Position numbers and translations under genes: made by a program
Part shown: in pieces, positions 25,537 through 38,239 of the stretch
Layout of the letters: the number at the start of each line of letters is the position of its first letter
How positions within the stretch are numbered: position 1 is the first letter of the stretch
DNA from: Aspidiotus rigidus
Taxonomy: Eukaryota; Arthropoda; Insecta; Hemiptera; Diaspididae
Assembly: GCA_035079385.1 (NCBI GenBank)
Contig: JAVHKY010000013.1
Span: 14,940,001 to 15,004,000, forward strand
DNA: 64,000 bases
Reading direction: 5' to 3'
Notes under the pieces: generated by a model
Told to the model about the DNA's origin: nothing
The model's database searches: none
Seen by the model: the letters and a program-made list of their open reading frames with translations, nothing else

Positions 25537-28500
25537 TGTCCTCATATTGTGCATTGGAAATCCGCACGTCTATTGTACGAGTGTGTCCTTTACCAATGAG
25601 TGACGTTTAATCTACCAAAAAGGGACTTCAATTTTCAATCGACGTCAACCTTCAATACCACGAGTCGACTCAATATCGAAATCGACTATGAGTAAGTATG
25701 TATTCAAAACCAGTGGTCCATTTTCAGTCGACTCCCAGTCATCTTGGGTCAATTTATGGTCTATGTTGAGCCAAATAAATCTCATACAAGTACCATTTTT
25801 TCTGAAAATAATGATCTTTAAAGAATGTCGACTGTAGTTTTCGCGCATGTATTTCACAAGATGGATTGGCTATAATTATCTGCAGGATTGGACGTCATTT
25901 CGTTTGAGGTATCCTGAAGTAGTGTCAAAGTTGTTTTATAAATTGTCGTTCGCGAAAGAGTCGCTTTAGCAGCTGTCAGAAAAACAAAACATGGAAAGCA
26001 TGAAGTTTCACCGCCATCATTTTCACCTTTTCATCGCGATAAACGAAAATATACTTCGACGCTGAACACAATGACGGTCTTTCGGAATTGGCTCTGGATA
26101 TTGTGCAATTAGTGTGACGTCGACTCCTGGCGATGCGTTGCGACGCTTGACGTACCTTATCGAGCTACCGAATTTCGGTGAGATCGAGAAGTTGATGTGA
26201 TCATATTGAACGCTAATCAGCGTCGAAAATACTTTTAGAATCGTTTACCTTTCTTCATGTGTCTTACCAATTTTTTTTTTGTACTCTTATTTTTACACGA
26301 TCACTAGATAACATCAATCGAAAAAAATTGTTGATTTAGTACATCTTTTTTATTTTTCTAACCATCAAATCCAAATTCATAAGTCTATAGAGCGCAAATA
26401 TTATGCGATGGTGCACGACGTGCTGTTTTATAATAATCTAATTTTCTCGGGAAATTTCCACGCGCACACGCGCGCGATAACAGGATACGTATAAGTATTT
26501 AAAGAAGATACAGAAGAGAAGCGGACTTTATTAAATTATTTTCCAATCCCTCGCGAAGGAAAAACATTTGAATGTTTTGAAATTCAGATAATGAAATTCC
26601 AAACGTTTCGAGTAAATAATATTATCGAAGGAAAAACGTCGAGAATAATAAGGTGAGCTGTAGATATTATTAGATCTCATCAGGAGTAATTTCCTATTTT
26701 TATTTATTAACGAAAATTGCATTGGAGAGAATTATTTCCCGAATAATAATTATGGTGTAGGCAGATCAATTTGTTACCACGAATTCTTCTTTTTTTTCTT
26801 TCGATGCAGGAATTCAAGAACTGCAAGACGTACATGGCTTTTATAAATTATTTAATCATTGCGGTAAATTTTACGACGGTACCCACAATTCTAGTCAATC
26901 TCTGGCATTCCTTTCATTTGCACAAATATTATATAAATGAAGATGTTCGAAAAATTACGTAGGTACCTAGAGTAAAGCTTTTTAAAAATCGTACTCTAGA
27001 GAAATATTTCACCCAGACCAAAATGAAAGCTGTCAACGTAAGTAATCTTCGGTTTTGCTTCTCTCTTTTCAAGCTTTTTCAGGATTTGTTTTTCCTCATT
27101 TTCGGTCAATTCATTCGCACAAGCTGTCGGGGCGTATTTGTTCTACTGAATTTCCTCGCAAGCTCTACACTGTCATTTTTCAATACTGTAACAAAGCTCA
27201 CGAGAGTCTAATGAACTCGCGTAAATTTAAATAGCTGACGCTCGTTTCTCCAGACACGCATTAGACAGGTGTAAATTTTGTTCCCCGGGAAAAACATTCT
27301 CTACACGCCCGTTAATAAAAGGAAATAAATTGTATTTTAATATTACGTATGAGCAAATACGCGGTACTGTTTACAAAACATACGTAATACAAATATATTA
27401 TCTAGATCAGGTAATTACGGTAATGGATTTGGTAATTTACCTTATTACTTTGACAGACCTTATATCGTACGTGCAAGCTGTCAACTCGACTTTTCAAGTG
27501 TGAAATTCGTAAACACGAATACGGTTGTCCCAAATCTCGTTGAAATGGTTACAATTCGCGAATACGTTGCTCACAATATCAACTAGACCATTTTAAATCT
27601 AGATTATTGCGGTCCTACCTAATCTAGCGGTCATAATTACTGGGGATGAAAGGTAAAAGATAGAAAAGCGTGACACTCTGTAGATTAAAGGATCTATCGA
27701 TACGGTCTAGTTTGTTAGAAATTTTACGCCTTTCTTCTTTTTTCACCGAAAATTATTGTGCTAAAAATGTTACATTCGACGATTGAAATTTGTCGAGGTC
27801 TCCTTCCTCATATTTACACCACTGAGGTCGAAAATTTAAACCTCCCAATCCCCGTAAACTCATTTAAAGATTGCCCCCCACTTGATGGTCGGGATTTTCT
27901 CAAGTCTTTTCGGCTCTGTACTCTATTTTCTATATAAGTAATCTTTAGAGGAATATTAGCCACATTATTTATTCAAAATATTTTATGTTTTCTCATTGGT
28001 CATCCATTGACTCATTAAGGGTAGGTAGTCTTCTGTATCACAGTCATGTTGGGACGCAATTTCTCAAAATGGGTTTTTTCTCTCATCTATTATAGAAGTT
28101 TAATTGTCGCATTTGCAACGTTTACGAATTCTTCCAACCAATTTAGGCCAAATCAATCCTCTGATCTGTTTTCCGTCGATTACATTTTCCTTTAATCTCG
28201 TCTAGCATTTATTTTTCCACACAAATTTCATCCCGAATTTCAGGATTTTCTTTACAGATAACCAATATAAGTTTCTGGATATTGAGCCGATTATGGATGG
28301 ATTCATCAAGTCTTTTCACTTGACCATGTGATCTTTAGCAGATACCAATAGGACCACGTACGTCTCTTCTGAATTGCCTTTCTTGCCAAGTTTTTGCTCT
28401 GTACAGCGTACTTGAGAAAGCTAGAGCCTTTAGTAGCCTTGAGTTGTTGTTCCGAGGATAAGTCGCTAATTTTCAGGATGAAGTTGACCCTTTCATACTC

Positions 28501-28859
28501 GTAGTGTCTGCATGGATTCACTTTTTTCATACTCATATCCATCACTTCATAAAAGCCCAATACTGTTACAGCGATGCCTATCCTAATGGAAATTTTTTTG
28601 CGTAGTGACAATGATTCCGTTTCCAAGAAAAATTGTCTTACAGTCGAAAATTAATAATTCCATCTACAGAAATTTCCATTATTTATATAAAATATTTTCT
28701 ACTGCATTCATATTAAATTCTAATGATCTTCTCTGATGATTTTTGTTTTTTTTTTTAATAAACAAAGCTCAAGAATGGATTTCTCAGGTCATTTATTCGG
28801 TGGTCGCACAATGTTTCTTAGTACACCATCAACGCTTGGGCATGGAAGGGTCAAGTCTA
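25537..28859. other. Intergenic, no supported gene
   Basis: Satellite remnants run to about 25860, then AT-rich sequence. A minus-strand frame at 28306-28626 (no ATG at its start) reads moderately like protein (KVNPCRHYEYERVNFILKIS) but has no motif I know and no clear splice signals; it could be an exon or a relic. The region around 25900-26250 is less AT-rich without an open frame. Confidence 0.35.
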
Positions 28860-30720
28860 GTAATTTTTTGTATAAATTATTAAAAATTGATATAAATATT
28901 TTTATGAAATGAATAATACTGAAAAAAAGGGAATTCAAAAAATTCAATTATATACCCTTTTATGCGCACTTTATCATATAATATAGCACACATAGTTTTT
29001 TTCTAAGGGTAAACTAATGATATAACTGTGGATAATAAGCAAGAATTAGGCAGAAGTTCCCTTTCCCAATTTTTTCAGACATTAATCATCTCTTTCTGTT
29101 GACCAAAATTCATATATGTATATCTTCCAACCAATCCAATATTTTCTGAACTTCATTGCATTTATTTTCATTTATTTATATTTATATTTAATTAAAGTTT
29201 AGTATAATAATAAGGTTACTATTATGAAATCAATAAATGAGTTATAGAAGAAATTGAATCAAAAAAGAATATAATGATTAAAGTAATAGAATTTTGAGGA
29301 CTACAATCAACTAAAATATAAAACTGATCATTTTTCAATAATTTATTTAATTTTTAATTTGACAAATTAATAATAATTTCAAACTATAAAAATAATTAGC
29401 CTACATATAATTTTCAATTTAAAAATATTATAAACAAATGTTTTCATTTAAATTATATGAATCATTAATTAATAGATTTATAATTTCAATTTTTATATTG
29501 TATAAATAAATAAATTTATATGAAATATTATTTTACTCCTATGAAATAGTAACTATTCATGCATTAACAATGATTTAATAAAATAATTATTGCCAGAAAA
29601 ATTAAAATTAATTAATATCTTATAACTATTAATAAAAATAATAAATTTAATAAGTAATAATTTAAATAAAAAGATAATTATGTTCATAGAATTTTTAATT
29701 AGAAAATACATCTAGGCTAATTAATTTTATAGTTGGAAATTATTATCAATTTTTCAAATTAAAAATTCAATAAATAATTGAACGCGTCTCCGGCGGAAGT
29801 CCGTGGCTTGAAAAAAAAACTGTTTTGAGAAAAATGCGCTTAAAGATTTAAAAAGCTACCTACACCTAAAAAACTATGGCTCCTAGGGGATTGGTTAATG
29901 AATAAAATCAAAAAGTATACGTTCTAAATTCGAGATTAAAAGAAAACATGAACCTTGTATCAAATTATTGACAATATATAATATGGGCCTGAAAAGTGTC
30001 AAAGTTGGGCCCTTTTTCAAATGACTTTTTTTCGGGGTTATTTTTGCAGAAAATCTCTCTCTGAAGTGAGAAAAACTCTCATTTTATAAATTTGCTATTT
30101 AAATATACAAAAATGGAAAAAAAATAATGAGTGGAAAAATATTGTTGACAAAACTTTTTGGTAAAAATGAAAAAAATAATAATAATAATAAGTGAAAAAA
30201 TTGGTCACAAAACTTTTTTGGGACAACCTATAACAATACGGGAATTAACACAATACTAGGACTTTTCATTGGAGGACGTCCTCTTCTTCTTCCGACAACG
30301 ACAACGTTGCAGATTTAAATGATGTATTACTCCTCTTCTACAATAGAGAGCGCTATGTCATTCTACCGCGTGGTGGAGAAAGAAATGAAGAGTAAAAAAA
30401 AAGCAAAAAAATGAAAAAAGGCTTAAGTTAGGCCCTTCTGCGGGAGACGCATTCAATTGAAAAATTTTAATTTCTTCATTTTAGTTATATAATAGCCCTC
30501 AAAATTTTATTACTTCTATTATATATTATTTTTCAATCAATTTCTTCTATATTTCATTTATTGATTTCATAATAATTATTATGATTACAACAAATTTTGA
30601 TAAAATATACCTACATAGAATTGAATGAAAATGAAATTTAAATAAATTATACAAAAATTTATTAAAATCAATTTTAATTTTTCATGTATCACAATATTTC
30701 AATTTATTTTATTTATGTAT
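28860..30720. repeat. Large imperfect AT-rich inverted repeat
   Basis: About 29150-29345 pairs with the reverse complement of about 30475-30650, sharing blocks such as TATGAAATCAATAAATGA and TAGAAGAAATTGA. A less regular similarity extends outward on both sides. The left side has roughly 430 bp of extra AT-rich sequence. The centre holds the terminal-repeat element at 29773-30461. No coding capacity was seen. Confidence 0.6.
29773..30461. mobile_element. Non-autonomous element with GCGTCTCC inverted ends
   Basis: The left end reads AATTGAACGCGTCTCCGGCG then GAAG. The right end, read inward on the other strand, gives AATTGAATGCGTCTCCCGCA then GAAG, about 24 bp with four differences. The 0.69-kb interior has A-rich and AAT-repeat tracts and no ORF. 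The inverted ends lie at the centre of a larger AT-rich inverted repeat, so the true element may be bigger. The transposon class was not determined. Confidence 0.55.
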
Positions 30721-30763
30721 AGATGAGTGAGCTCATCAGCCAGTTAACCTGACATACAGTTTT

Positions 30764-31187
30764 TGTTGTAAGAGGAGGTTGGCACATAGGTACGTAACAA
30801 AGAAATCATTAGTGTCAGACATTCAATTTTATTCACAGAACACAACCGAGAGTTAGGATTTGGAAAAATTCTATATGAACACAAACCAGGAGTCAGGAAT
30901 TTGGAAAAAATAAGAGTTGAAAAAAAATCTACCAAAATACAGACCAGGAGTCAGAATTAAATTTGGAAAAAATAAATACTGTAGGTGAATTCTGACTCCA
31001 GATTTGTGTTTTTGCTCATTTATTTTTTTTTTATTCTTCTTTTTCCAATTCCTATTTTACCAAATTTCTGACTCCTGGTTTGTGTTTATGTTCTGAACTT
31101 TCTCGTTTGTGTTCTGTGAATAAAATTGACTGTCTGAGACTGAAGATTTCTTTGTTACATGTCTCTGTACCTACCTCCTATTACAAC
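30764..31187. repeat. Foldback repeat with about 200-bp arms
   Basis: Arms of about 30764-30975 and 30985-31187 are inverted copies almost without a loop. Shared blocks include AACAAAGAAATC, TCAATTTTATTCACAGAACA and ACACAAACCAGGAGTCAG. Inside each arm the 'cacaaaccaggagtcag' module is repeated two to three times. No ORF or clear target duplication was seen. Confidence 0.85.
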
Positions 31188-33726
31188 TAATATTATGGCT
31201 CTTAGTTTTGAGGATTCAATTATTCTGCCATATAATATGCTAGACCTGATCTACTTTAGGGACATTTTGAGCCAATTTATAACCTAGTATAGTTTACTAC
31301 TCTACGGAGCAAACTAGCCAAGGATATAGATACCAGTCCAAGAAGTCGCTCCAGGAACACAAACTGGCTAGAATGTCAACCCTCTACTGACCTCATAAGG
31401 TAGGCATGGCCTCGACCTATGTATTTTAGAGATATGGAAAAATTTTGAGTTTCTCATCAATAACCCAGTAATTCAGACATATAAGAGGACATTTTCATGA
31501 TCTTTGATTCAGGGCTGGAGACCATAAAATTTTCCATTTTTCTTCATGACTGTGCTCTAAAAGAAATTGTATTTGCTGCTCGGCCAGCTGTTAAGATTTT
31601 TACATAGTTTGCTAGCTTGTAAGTTTTTTCCCGCCTTTATGAACTAATGAAAACAAAAAATAAATTTGTAGCTTTGCTCTTTCTTTTAATAGAATCTCTC
31701 CGCATAAAAATTATGGTATCCCTAAAAAATTAAATGTTCACAATTTTTTTTAATTTTAGACGAATAGGAATCTTTTGCAGTCGATCCTCCGAAATATCCT
31801 CTTGCGGAATAATTATTTTGACAAGATTTAAAAAAATATATTCTTGGATTTGGAATTACGGAATCAAAAACACTTCTTCATATCAATTCATCCTATCAAA
31901 CAAACACTTAACTCATGAAACCATACGTTTACCGTCCACATACCTATCTGTTTTTGTTGGAAATTTCGACAGGAAACACTCGAAATTGTACAAGGAAGGT
32001 TTAATCAAAATTATTCTCAAAAGAAGTCTTTCACATTTCTCAAAAATTGAAAAATGCTCGAAGACAGCACGTTTTAGAAAGAAATTAAAAGGCAAAAAAA
32101 AAGAAGATATTATAAATTAATTATATTAAATACAGCTATGATGACAAGGACGATTTAAAAAAAAAAAAAAAAAAAACACAAAATAAGGTAATATTATGAG
32201 TAGTAATTAATTTTTCATTATCTAAAAGGAAAAAATTAAGAGAAATAATTAATTCCCGGTTACAAGAGTGGAACTCGTTTGAAATAATTATCAGTTACAA
32301 CTAAGCTAGCTAAGGAAAGAATTGACGTTCCGTAATTACCACATTTGGAACACCCTTGCAAGAATACGTATCTTTTATTATGTAAAATTAGGAAGAAGAA
32401 GAACAAAGAAAGAGAAAAGAAAAGCTGCTCGTTAAGACAACAGAAAAGATGCTGAGCTGTCACAACAAAGGCAGTCAAAATAGAAAAAAAAATAAGATCC
32501 TAACTGAAATATGATACGTATCTTTTTAGAAGCCTGAAAAGTGAAAGTTCTGAAAATATTTTTTGAAGTCGTTTTCTGTTCCACTGCTCTCATGTTACCA
32601 TACCGATCCTAAGAAGACAAAAAATAATAATAGACCGGAGTATCGTATTTTCTTTTTTCTCCGGCAAGGTGGAAGAGATACCTCTACCTAGCAGGTGAAT
32701 TAACCGCGAAATTTTTACGCCAACTAGACGATGATTCTTTCTATTAAAAGCGCCCAGCGGATTTTCTGTACTTTTTTTTTCCACCAACGACCCTATAATT
32801 ACCGCGATTCTTCAGCCGTGGCGTTCGCCTTTCTTCTTTAATTTGGTCTTTTGTGTTACGAATTGTGATGTTTCTTTCCCTTCGTTACGGCGCGCTCTCC
32901 ACAATACTTTATATTAATACAGAGCAATTTTTTCTCTCAAATTATCGCGTCCTTCTACGATCCCGACCTCGATTTTCTCAAACAACTATAACACCGTCTT
33001 GTTTAATGATTCTCATTTCTGTTCATCGAATGTGGTCACATACTCGATACGAAAAAATAATGTTCGCTGATAAATACTCGTAATGATCTGCGGTCTTACA
33101 AATCGAAAAAAAAAAAAAAATCGTTATCGATTTTACTACGCGTTCATTCATTAATCTTTTTAGGGTGATATTCGAGTTCTTGTCCACGCCGGTATTCGTT
33201 CACCAGTTTGCGACCTGCTTGTGAATTATTCATCTTTTTTTTTTTGGCATGTTTCATGTCTTTTCTGACACCCCATACACTATTGGAAAATTGCGAGTAC
33301 CACCCCTCGTCCTCCCTTCCCCAATAATGGATTTGGAAAATTTTTCGAGAAAAATTTTTATACCTAGGTGGTGATTGGGAAATCTGCAAGTACCACCCCA
33401 CTGTCTTTTCTGAGAAGACCCCCGTTCGCCCCACAAAAATCGATAGGCCAAATTACTTGTGCTAAACCAAGACAGAGGGTGAATGATAATGAACACTATT
33501 GATATACATGACCACCGACACCTCCGCCGTATACATGAAATAACAAAATGACTCAATGCAACGATCAATCAATTCATCATCTGATGAATATATGAGTGGA
33601 TGATATAAAAAGGGTTTGCTGTAATCAACTTCAGGAAAGGTACTGAGCGATATAATGATTGTATATTTTTAAACTTTTAAGTTACTACAGATTATCAAAT
33701 TATTTCATAAAACAACTATATAACAG
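31188..33726. other. Intergenic, no supported gene
   Basis: AT-rich with poly-A tracts at 32157 and 33107. A 128-codon plus frame at 31734-32120 begins at a true ATG but is low-complexity (Lys/Ile/Ser/Phe) without a recognisable motif, so it is not called. About 33240-33440 repeats 'aaatttgcgagtaccacccc..'-like text twice. Confidence 0.4.
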
Positions 33727-33851
33727 CAGTATCGTGCTGGTCCGGCCGGACGGCCGGGGATCCCCGCACAAAAAAGGCCCGCGAAAAATTCTTGAAAGTT
33801 TGACCATGAGAGTATTCGAGGGCCTGACGATCTGGTGCCAGCACAATACTG
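33727..33851. mobile_element. 125-bp MITE with CAGTAT ends
   Basis: The left end CAGTATCGTGCTGG pairs with the right end, which read inward is CAGTATTGTGCTGG. Outside lie TATAACAG on the left and TATAAAAC on the right, a worn candidate 8-bp target duplication (first five bases shared), which would suit a hAT-like element. The interior is unusually GC-rich (CCGGCCGGACGGCCGGGG) for this region. It lies just 3' of the next gene. Confidence 0.65.
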
Positions 33852-33881
33852 TATAAAACAAAAAAAAAAAGTAATAGTGGA

Positions 33882-36377
33882 TCATTGATCCATATAATAC
33901 TTTACAATATTCGAACTCAAGTTACAAATGTATATTCCACGATCATCCACTTCATGGCGATAGACGAAGAAATTATCCGGTCCAGAACCATAAGACACGT
34001 AAAAATCATACGTGAAAATCGATGCACTCAATTTAGTCTGACAATTTATCATCCACCGTCTTTCTTTTATCTTGTTGGGGACGTATTTAAAAGACACAAC
34101 ATTCTGTTCGCATTTGATATTCTGCTCGTCGTAGGACGTGATTTCGTAATCCCAGGCGATGTCCCATGAGTTTAATACCGAATGACAAATTTGAATATAC
34201 CTCCTACGATCCAGTTTACAAACCGGATCATCTTTCGCGTACAGTACTGTATGAATGCAGGATAAATTTGTTACACAAATATATTGAAGAAGAAAAAAAA
34301 AAAAAAAAGAAGAGAAGAAGTTCGCGGAGGGTTTTGCTCTCAAGAAATGGTAAGAAAAAGCAAAGAATGATTATTTTTCAAAAAGTTTGCGACCACTTCC
34401 TCTACTAACGTAGAATTCTGCATAAATGTGAAATGGTTATTTTAACTGAGTGTATGAGAATGAGGGGAAAGCTCTGGCGCTCAGCAGTTTGGATTCAAAG
34501 AAGACTATCGACGCCGAGAAGCCCTCCACGCTATCAATGTTTTAGCACGAAGATACAGCGATGTGAACCGGATGTTTTTGATTATACCAAGGTTTTCACT
34601 GTGCCAAGTACAAAAGCATGAAGAAAGCTCTAGAATATGTAGGGATCGGACCCAGTATAAGAGAATTTGTGCACAACCTATGTAGGAACCAAACAGTAAT
34701 TATTCGCTGGGAAGGAGAAGAATCAGAGGAGGTGCCTATTCAGAATAGTGTGCGACAGGAGTGCATCCTGTCACAGACGTTTTTGAATGGTTGTTCAGAA
34801 GCCATTTTCCGACAGGAGATCAGAGAGGAAAACGGGTTTAGAATAAATGGTTTCCGGGTATCGAATATAAGGTATGCTAACGATACCTTTTATCGCCGAA
34901 TCGTTACCTGAGCCACAGGATATGCTTGCAAGAGTGGCGGGTGTCAATGAGGAGTACAAACTCAAGGAAACCAAATAAGTGGTAATACATGAGAAACGGG
35001 ACGAATCTGAGATAGGACGTCAGCAATAGAAGCTGAGCGATATTATCGAATTTTAGTACCTCGGTACCTGCCTGCAGGAGGAGACAGATCAGCCTGAAAT
35101 TCGCTCGAGGATGTAAACAGTCAAAAAAGCATTCACAAACCTATAAGAAGCTTGATGACTTGTAAGGGCCTGTCTCTGGATGGTAAAGGAGTGATGTTAT
35201 GTCTGGTCTACGCTTTCATGCGGTATGGATAGCTGGATACTAACTTGCACGTTGAAAAAGAGGATTGAAGCTCTAATGATGTGCGTACAGCGAAGCATGC
35301 TGAATATTTCTTATCAAGACCGTATTATCACTAACGTGGAAGTATTGCGGAAAAAGTCCAAGAAACGGGAATTGCTCAAAAACCACACAGCAAAGAAAAA
35401 TGAAACATTACGGGAACTTGGCCGCAGAAATATTCAGCTTTTCGGCTCATTTTGCGCGGGAGAATAACCGGAAAAAGAAGTTGGTCAAAGAAAATCGTCG
35501 TGGAGATTGAATCTGAGACACCCCAGGAAGAGCTACTGAAGGCGGCCGTGGATGAAGTCAAGTAAGCTATGTTGATAACGAAACTTTGGACGGCGATGGT
35601 GTCAACCCAGAGGGTAACAAAAAAGGGCGCCTCAAGAAGTGCAAGACTTCGCGAGAGCGTGACTTCATCGGGGTGGAAAGAGAAAGAGAATTTGTAATCC
35701 GAGAAATCTGGTTCCTGGAGTAAAAGGGGAGCTCTTTACTTGGAAGGGAATAAATTGTTATCCGCATTTAAAAACCGAGCAAGAGGAAGAAAAATATACT
35801 TCTTCATTACTTTTACGCGGGGTTCGGTTGTCCATAATTTATAGTGACTCACTTATTTTTTGCGTTTCTTTATAGAGTTCTTCTAATTTCAACATTCCTG
35901 TTAGCAGAACTTCAGCAGGTTTGACGGCCACAAACGTTGGTCTGACCTTCTTTGTATTTTCATCATACATGAAGACAAAACGACCAGGTACATATTCGTC
36001 ATTCTTGGAAACGATGGGATTCAAGTTATATTCTTCAGAAACAAATATTTTGGCATACCAATAATTTCCCTTAAAAATCGCCATACATCTAAAACTATTC
36101 TCGTCCACATCTTCGTGTATCTTTCCAACGTAAAATTTTCTTGTTTTATAAGGTAATGTGAACGGCTTTCTAAATGTAATACCATCCTCTTTTTCAACTT
36201 CTTCCAACATTGATTTACCGTTCGCCTTGAAGTTCCGATAGGCCGACGAATACCATCGATCCATTCTGGCATACTCGAGGCGTAACTTCCAAAAAACACT
36301 AGAGTCAAGTATGTTTTTGCATATGCGACTTTTGATGCTCGGCTTCTCTATGCTTCCTAATCGATTCTCTTTCGATT
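33882..36377 (-). CDS. Probable two-exon gene, unknown function
   Basis: Two minus-strand open stretches read like real protein and join in phase. Exon A (36377-35853) follows an acceptor (CCTTGCAG) and ends at a strong GTGAGT donor. It encodes RICKNILDSSVFWKLRLEYA, RKPFTLPYKTRKFYVGKIHE, FRCMAIFKGNYWYAKIFVSE, PGRFVFMYDENTKKV and LLTGMLKLEELYKETQKI. Exon B (34247-33882) follows a pyrimidine-rich acceptor (CATACAG) and encodes a cysteine-bearing domain: CKLDRRRYIQICHSV, WDIAWDYEITSYDE, RRWMINCQTKL, FYVSYGSGPDNFFVYRHEVD, GIYICNLSS, then a stop. Upstream coding sequence is needed and was not found. Alternatively exon A stops by itself at 35839 and B is a separate gene. I recognise no family. An antisense LINE relic fills the intron. 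Confidence 0.5.
34485..35565 (+). mobile_element. Non-LTR retrotransposon reverse transcriptase relic
   Basis: The reading starts with QFGFK and TREALHAINVLARRYSDV, then VCFIDYTKAFTVPSTKAMKK (RT block with the first catalytic Asp), VRQECILSQTFLNGCSEAIF, and GFRINGFRVSNIRYANDTF. The catalytic YADD box is YAND here, so one metal-binding Asp is lost. Further 3' come WILTCTLKKRIEALMMCVQR and MLNISYQDRIITNVEVLRK, the usual C-terminal signature of this LINE group (the type often annotated as insect 'endonuclease-reverse transcriptase'). Multiple frameshifts make it dead. The endonuclease part is absent. It lies antisense in the putative intron of the 33882-36377 gene. Confidence 0.75.
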
Positions 36378-36927
36378 CTGCAAGGTGGTAACGCAAAAAT
36401 CAATTCATATGAAACAGGAGGAAGAAGAATTTTGACTTTTCAATATCTTTACCGGCACCCCATCGCATTTCACTAATGGAAAGCTGTGAGCCCAAGTTGC
36501 GCCCCTCCCCCTTCCGTTGATGGACTCCGACCATTCCGATATTCCTCGGGTAGCAGCTCGCGCTAAGCCAATCTGCTTTATTCTGTACAAATACAACCAA
36601 GAAATCAGGGACCGCATAAATCACTCTAATTACGTAATCTCCTGTCAACGCGAGCTGCTTCTCCAAATGAACTTTTCCTTACCGCAGCTTTACGGCAAAG
36701 TAAAATTTCATATAGAGGGCTACCCAATGAGGCAAGTGGTCGCCTTTTATTCTGACCCCTCTTATAAGCTCGCAAAGTATCTCTCCCGATGGTTCGAAGA
36801 AGCCACTGAATTCAAGCCGCATTATACTATCCAGAACTCCGGTGAACTCGCTTCTCGTCTACAGACATAAATGTTTCCTGAAGGATCTATATTTATCTCC
36901 ATTGATGTCGCTTCCATGTTTACCAAC

Positions 36928-37552
36928 TGTTATGTATCCACCTAACCTAGCCTCTTCGGTCTGCACGATCGTCTCATCTACACAAATCTGATATCGTACT
37001 TCCCTTAATGCTACCTCATAATTCATTCTCTACTTCATCTTTCTTGTACACATGTTTTCCCAAATATCACCAATTTACGTCATTCCGGTTCGTATTTTCA
37101 TATTTTCATATTTTTTAACCTTGTAATTGTATATGATTAATTCTTTTATTAATTCCTTTTTCTAATCTTTTCCACGTGCTCTCGCACTTATTCGATTCCG
37201 CCAATTCACCGGTATTTACTTGTAATATTTCATTTTTATTACTTTTCTTAAAATATTCCTACTTTATATTCCACTTTGTATTTACGTCGTCTTTTACTGA
37301 TGTCATCCTCTGCGACGATGCCATCCTTACATTGAATTACCTTATATGGTTACTTCTCACGTACGCTTTTCTTCACTTTTCTTATATAAACCCTCGTTAG
37401 AGTACCATTTTCGTTCTTCTTCTTAATCTTGCCGCTTAGACATCAACAGTCCGTCAGATGTCTCGCGTTAGAACCATTTATATATGTTGTGAATTTTTAC
37501 AAGTAATAAAGTACCTCTGATTTCCTAAGTTCTTTTTCATCAATTCATAACA
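36928..37552 (+). mobile_element. Solo LTR, 625 bp
   Basis: It starts TGTTATG and ends CATAACA, inverted TG...CA ends typical of LTRs. It is flanked on both sides by CAAC (36924-36927 and 37553-37556), a 4-bp target duplication as made by many Ty3/gypsy-type integrases. Inside are a TATA box (TATATAAA, 37383-37390) and a polyadenylation signal (AATAAA, 37505-37510) in the right order for an LTR. No internal coding region remains, so this is a recombination product. The strand is inferred from the TATA-to-AATAAA order. Confidence 0.85.
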
Positions 37553-38203
37553 CAACATACCGGTCTCCAAAACTATCAACCTGATGATCTCGCACCTATA
37601 AGAGAAGAATTGGCAGTCACTACGTCTTCTACTCGCTGACACCACTCCCCCCTTCTCGACAACCTAAACAAAAATGGATTCGTCTTCCCTACCTTGGCAA
37701 AACATTCGATAAACTAGCAGCCATTCTTCGGAAATATGGTTATAGTACTGGCTTCGATCCCCTATTTACCACCTCTAACATGATCACGCTAAAAGATCCA
37801 CTCCCCTCCATGGTCAAGTCAGGAGTCTACTGTCTCTCTTGTAGCCAGTGCCCCTCCTTCTACATCGGGCAATCTAGTCGAAAATTGCGTCTGCGTCTAT
37901 CCGACCCCCTCGCCGCCATCAAACCCAACAGTCAGAAGAAATCCGCTCTCACAGACCACTATCGAGTAACCGGTCACAGTATTTGGCAGGCTGAATGTAA
38001 AGTTATTCATGCTTGCAAGAAAGGACGGCGGTTGAATTGACTTGAAGATGAGAGCGAGACGATAGAGGCGGCAGCTACAGCAGGCCTGAACTTGCTGAAC
38101 GATCTTTCGGCGGTCTGTGTGAATCTGTTTATTCGTTTCTATTACGATAGCTCATAATCTCGCAAGCTTTATCTTCTACCACCGTCATAGACGTTTTCAG
38201 TAC

Positions 38204-38239
38204 CTGATGATGATCTCGTAATGAAGATCGAAACCGGTC
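38204..38239 (+). ncRNA. Hammerhead-ribozyme-like motif in PLE-A 3' end
   Basis: Order: CTGATGA (38204-38210), one T, stem GATCT...AGATC with an 8-nt loop, GAA (38230-38232), the palindrome ACCGGT (38233-38238), then C (38239), the expected cleavage residue. Stem I is short by eye (about two pairs next to the core). The placement in a PLE 3' end agrees with known PLE hammerheads; self-cleavage is inferred, not shown. Confidence 0.55.

Noticed and set aside
28306..28626. 106-codon minus-strand frame
   Set aside because: It has no ATG, no clear splice sites and no known motif; left as a possible exon only.
31734..32120. 128-codon plus-strand frame
   Set aside because: It is AT-driven low-complexity protein with no family resemblance and no supporting signals.
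33144..33568. Overlapping minus-strand frames of about 100 codons
   Set aside because: Two phases of the same repeat-bearing sequence; neither looks like protein.
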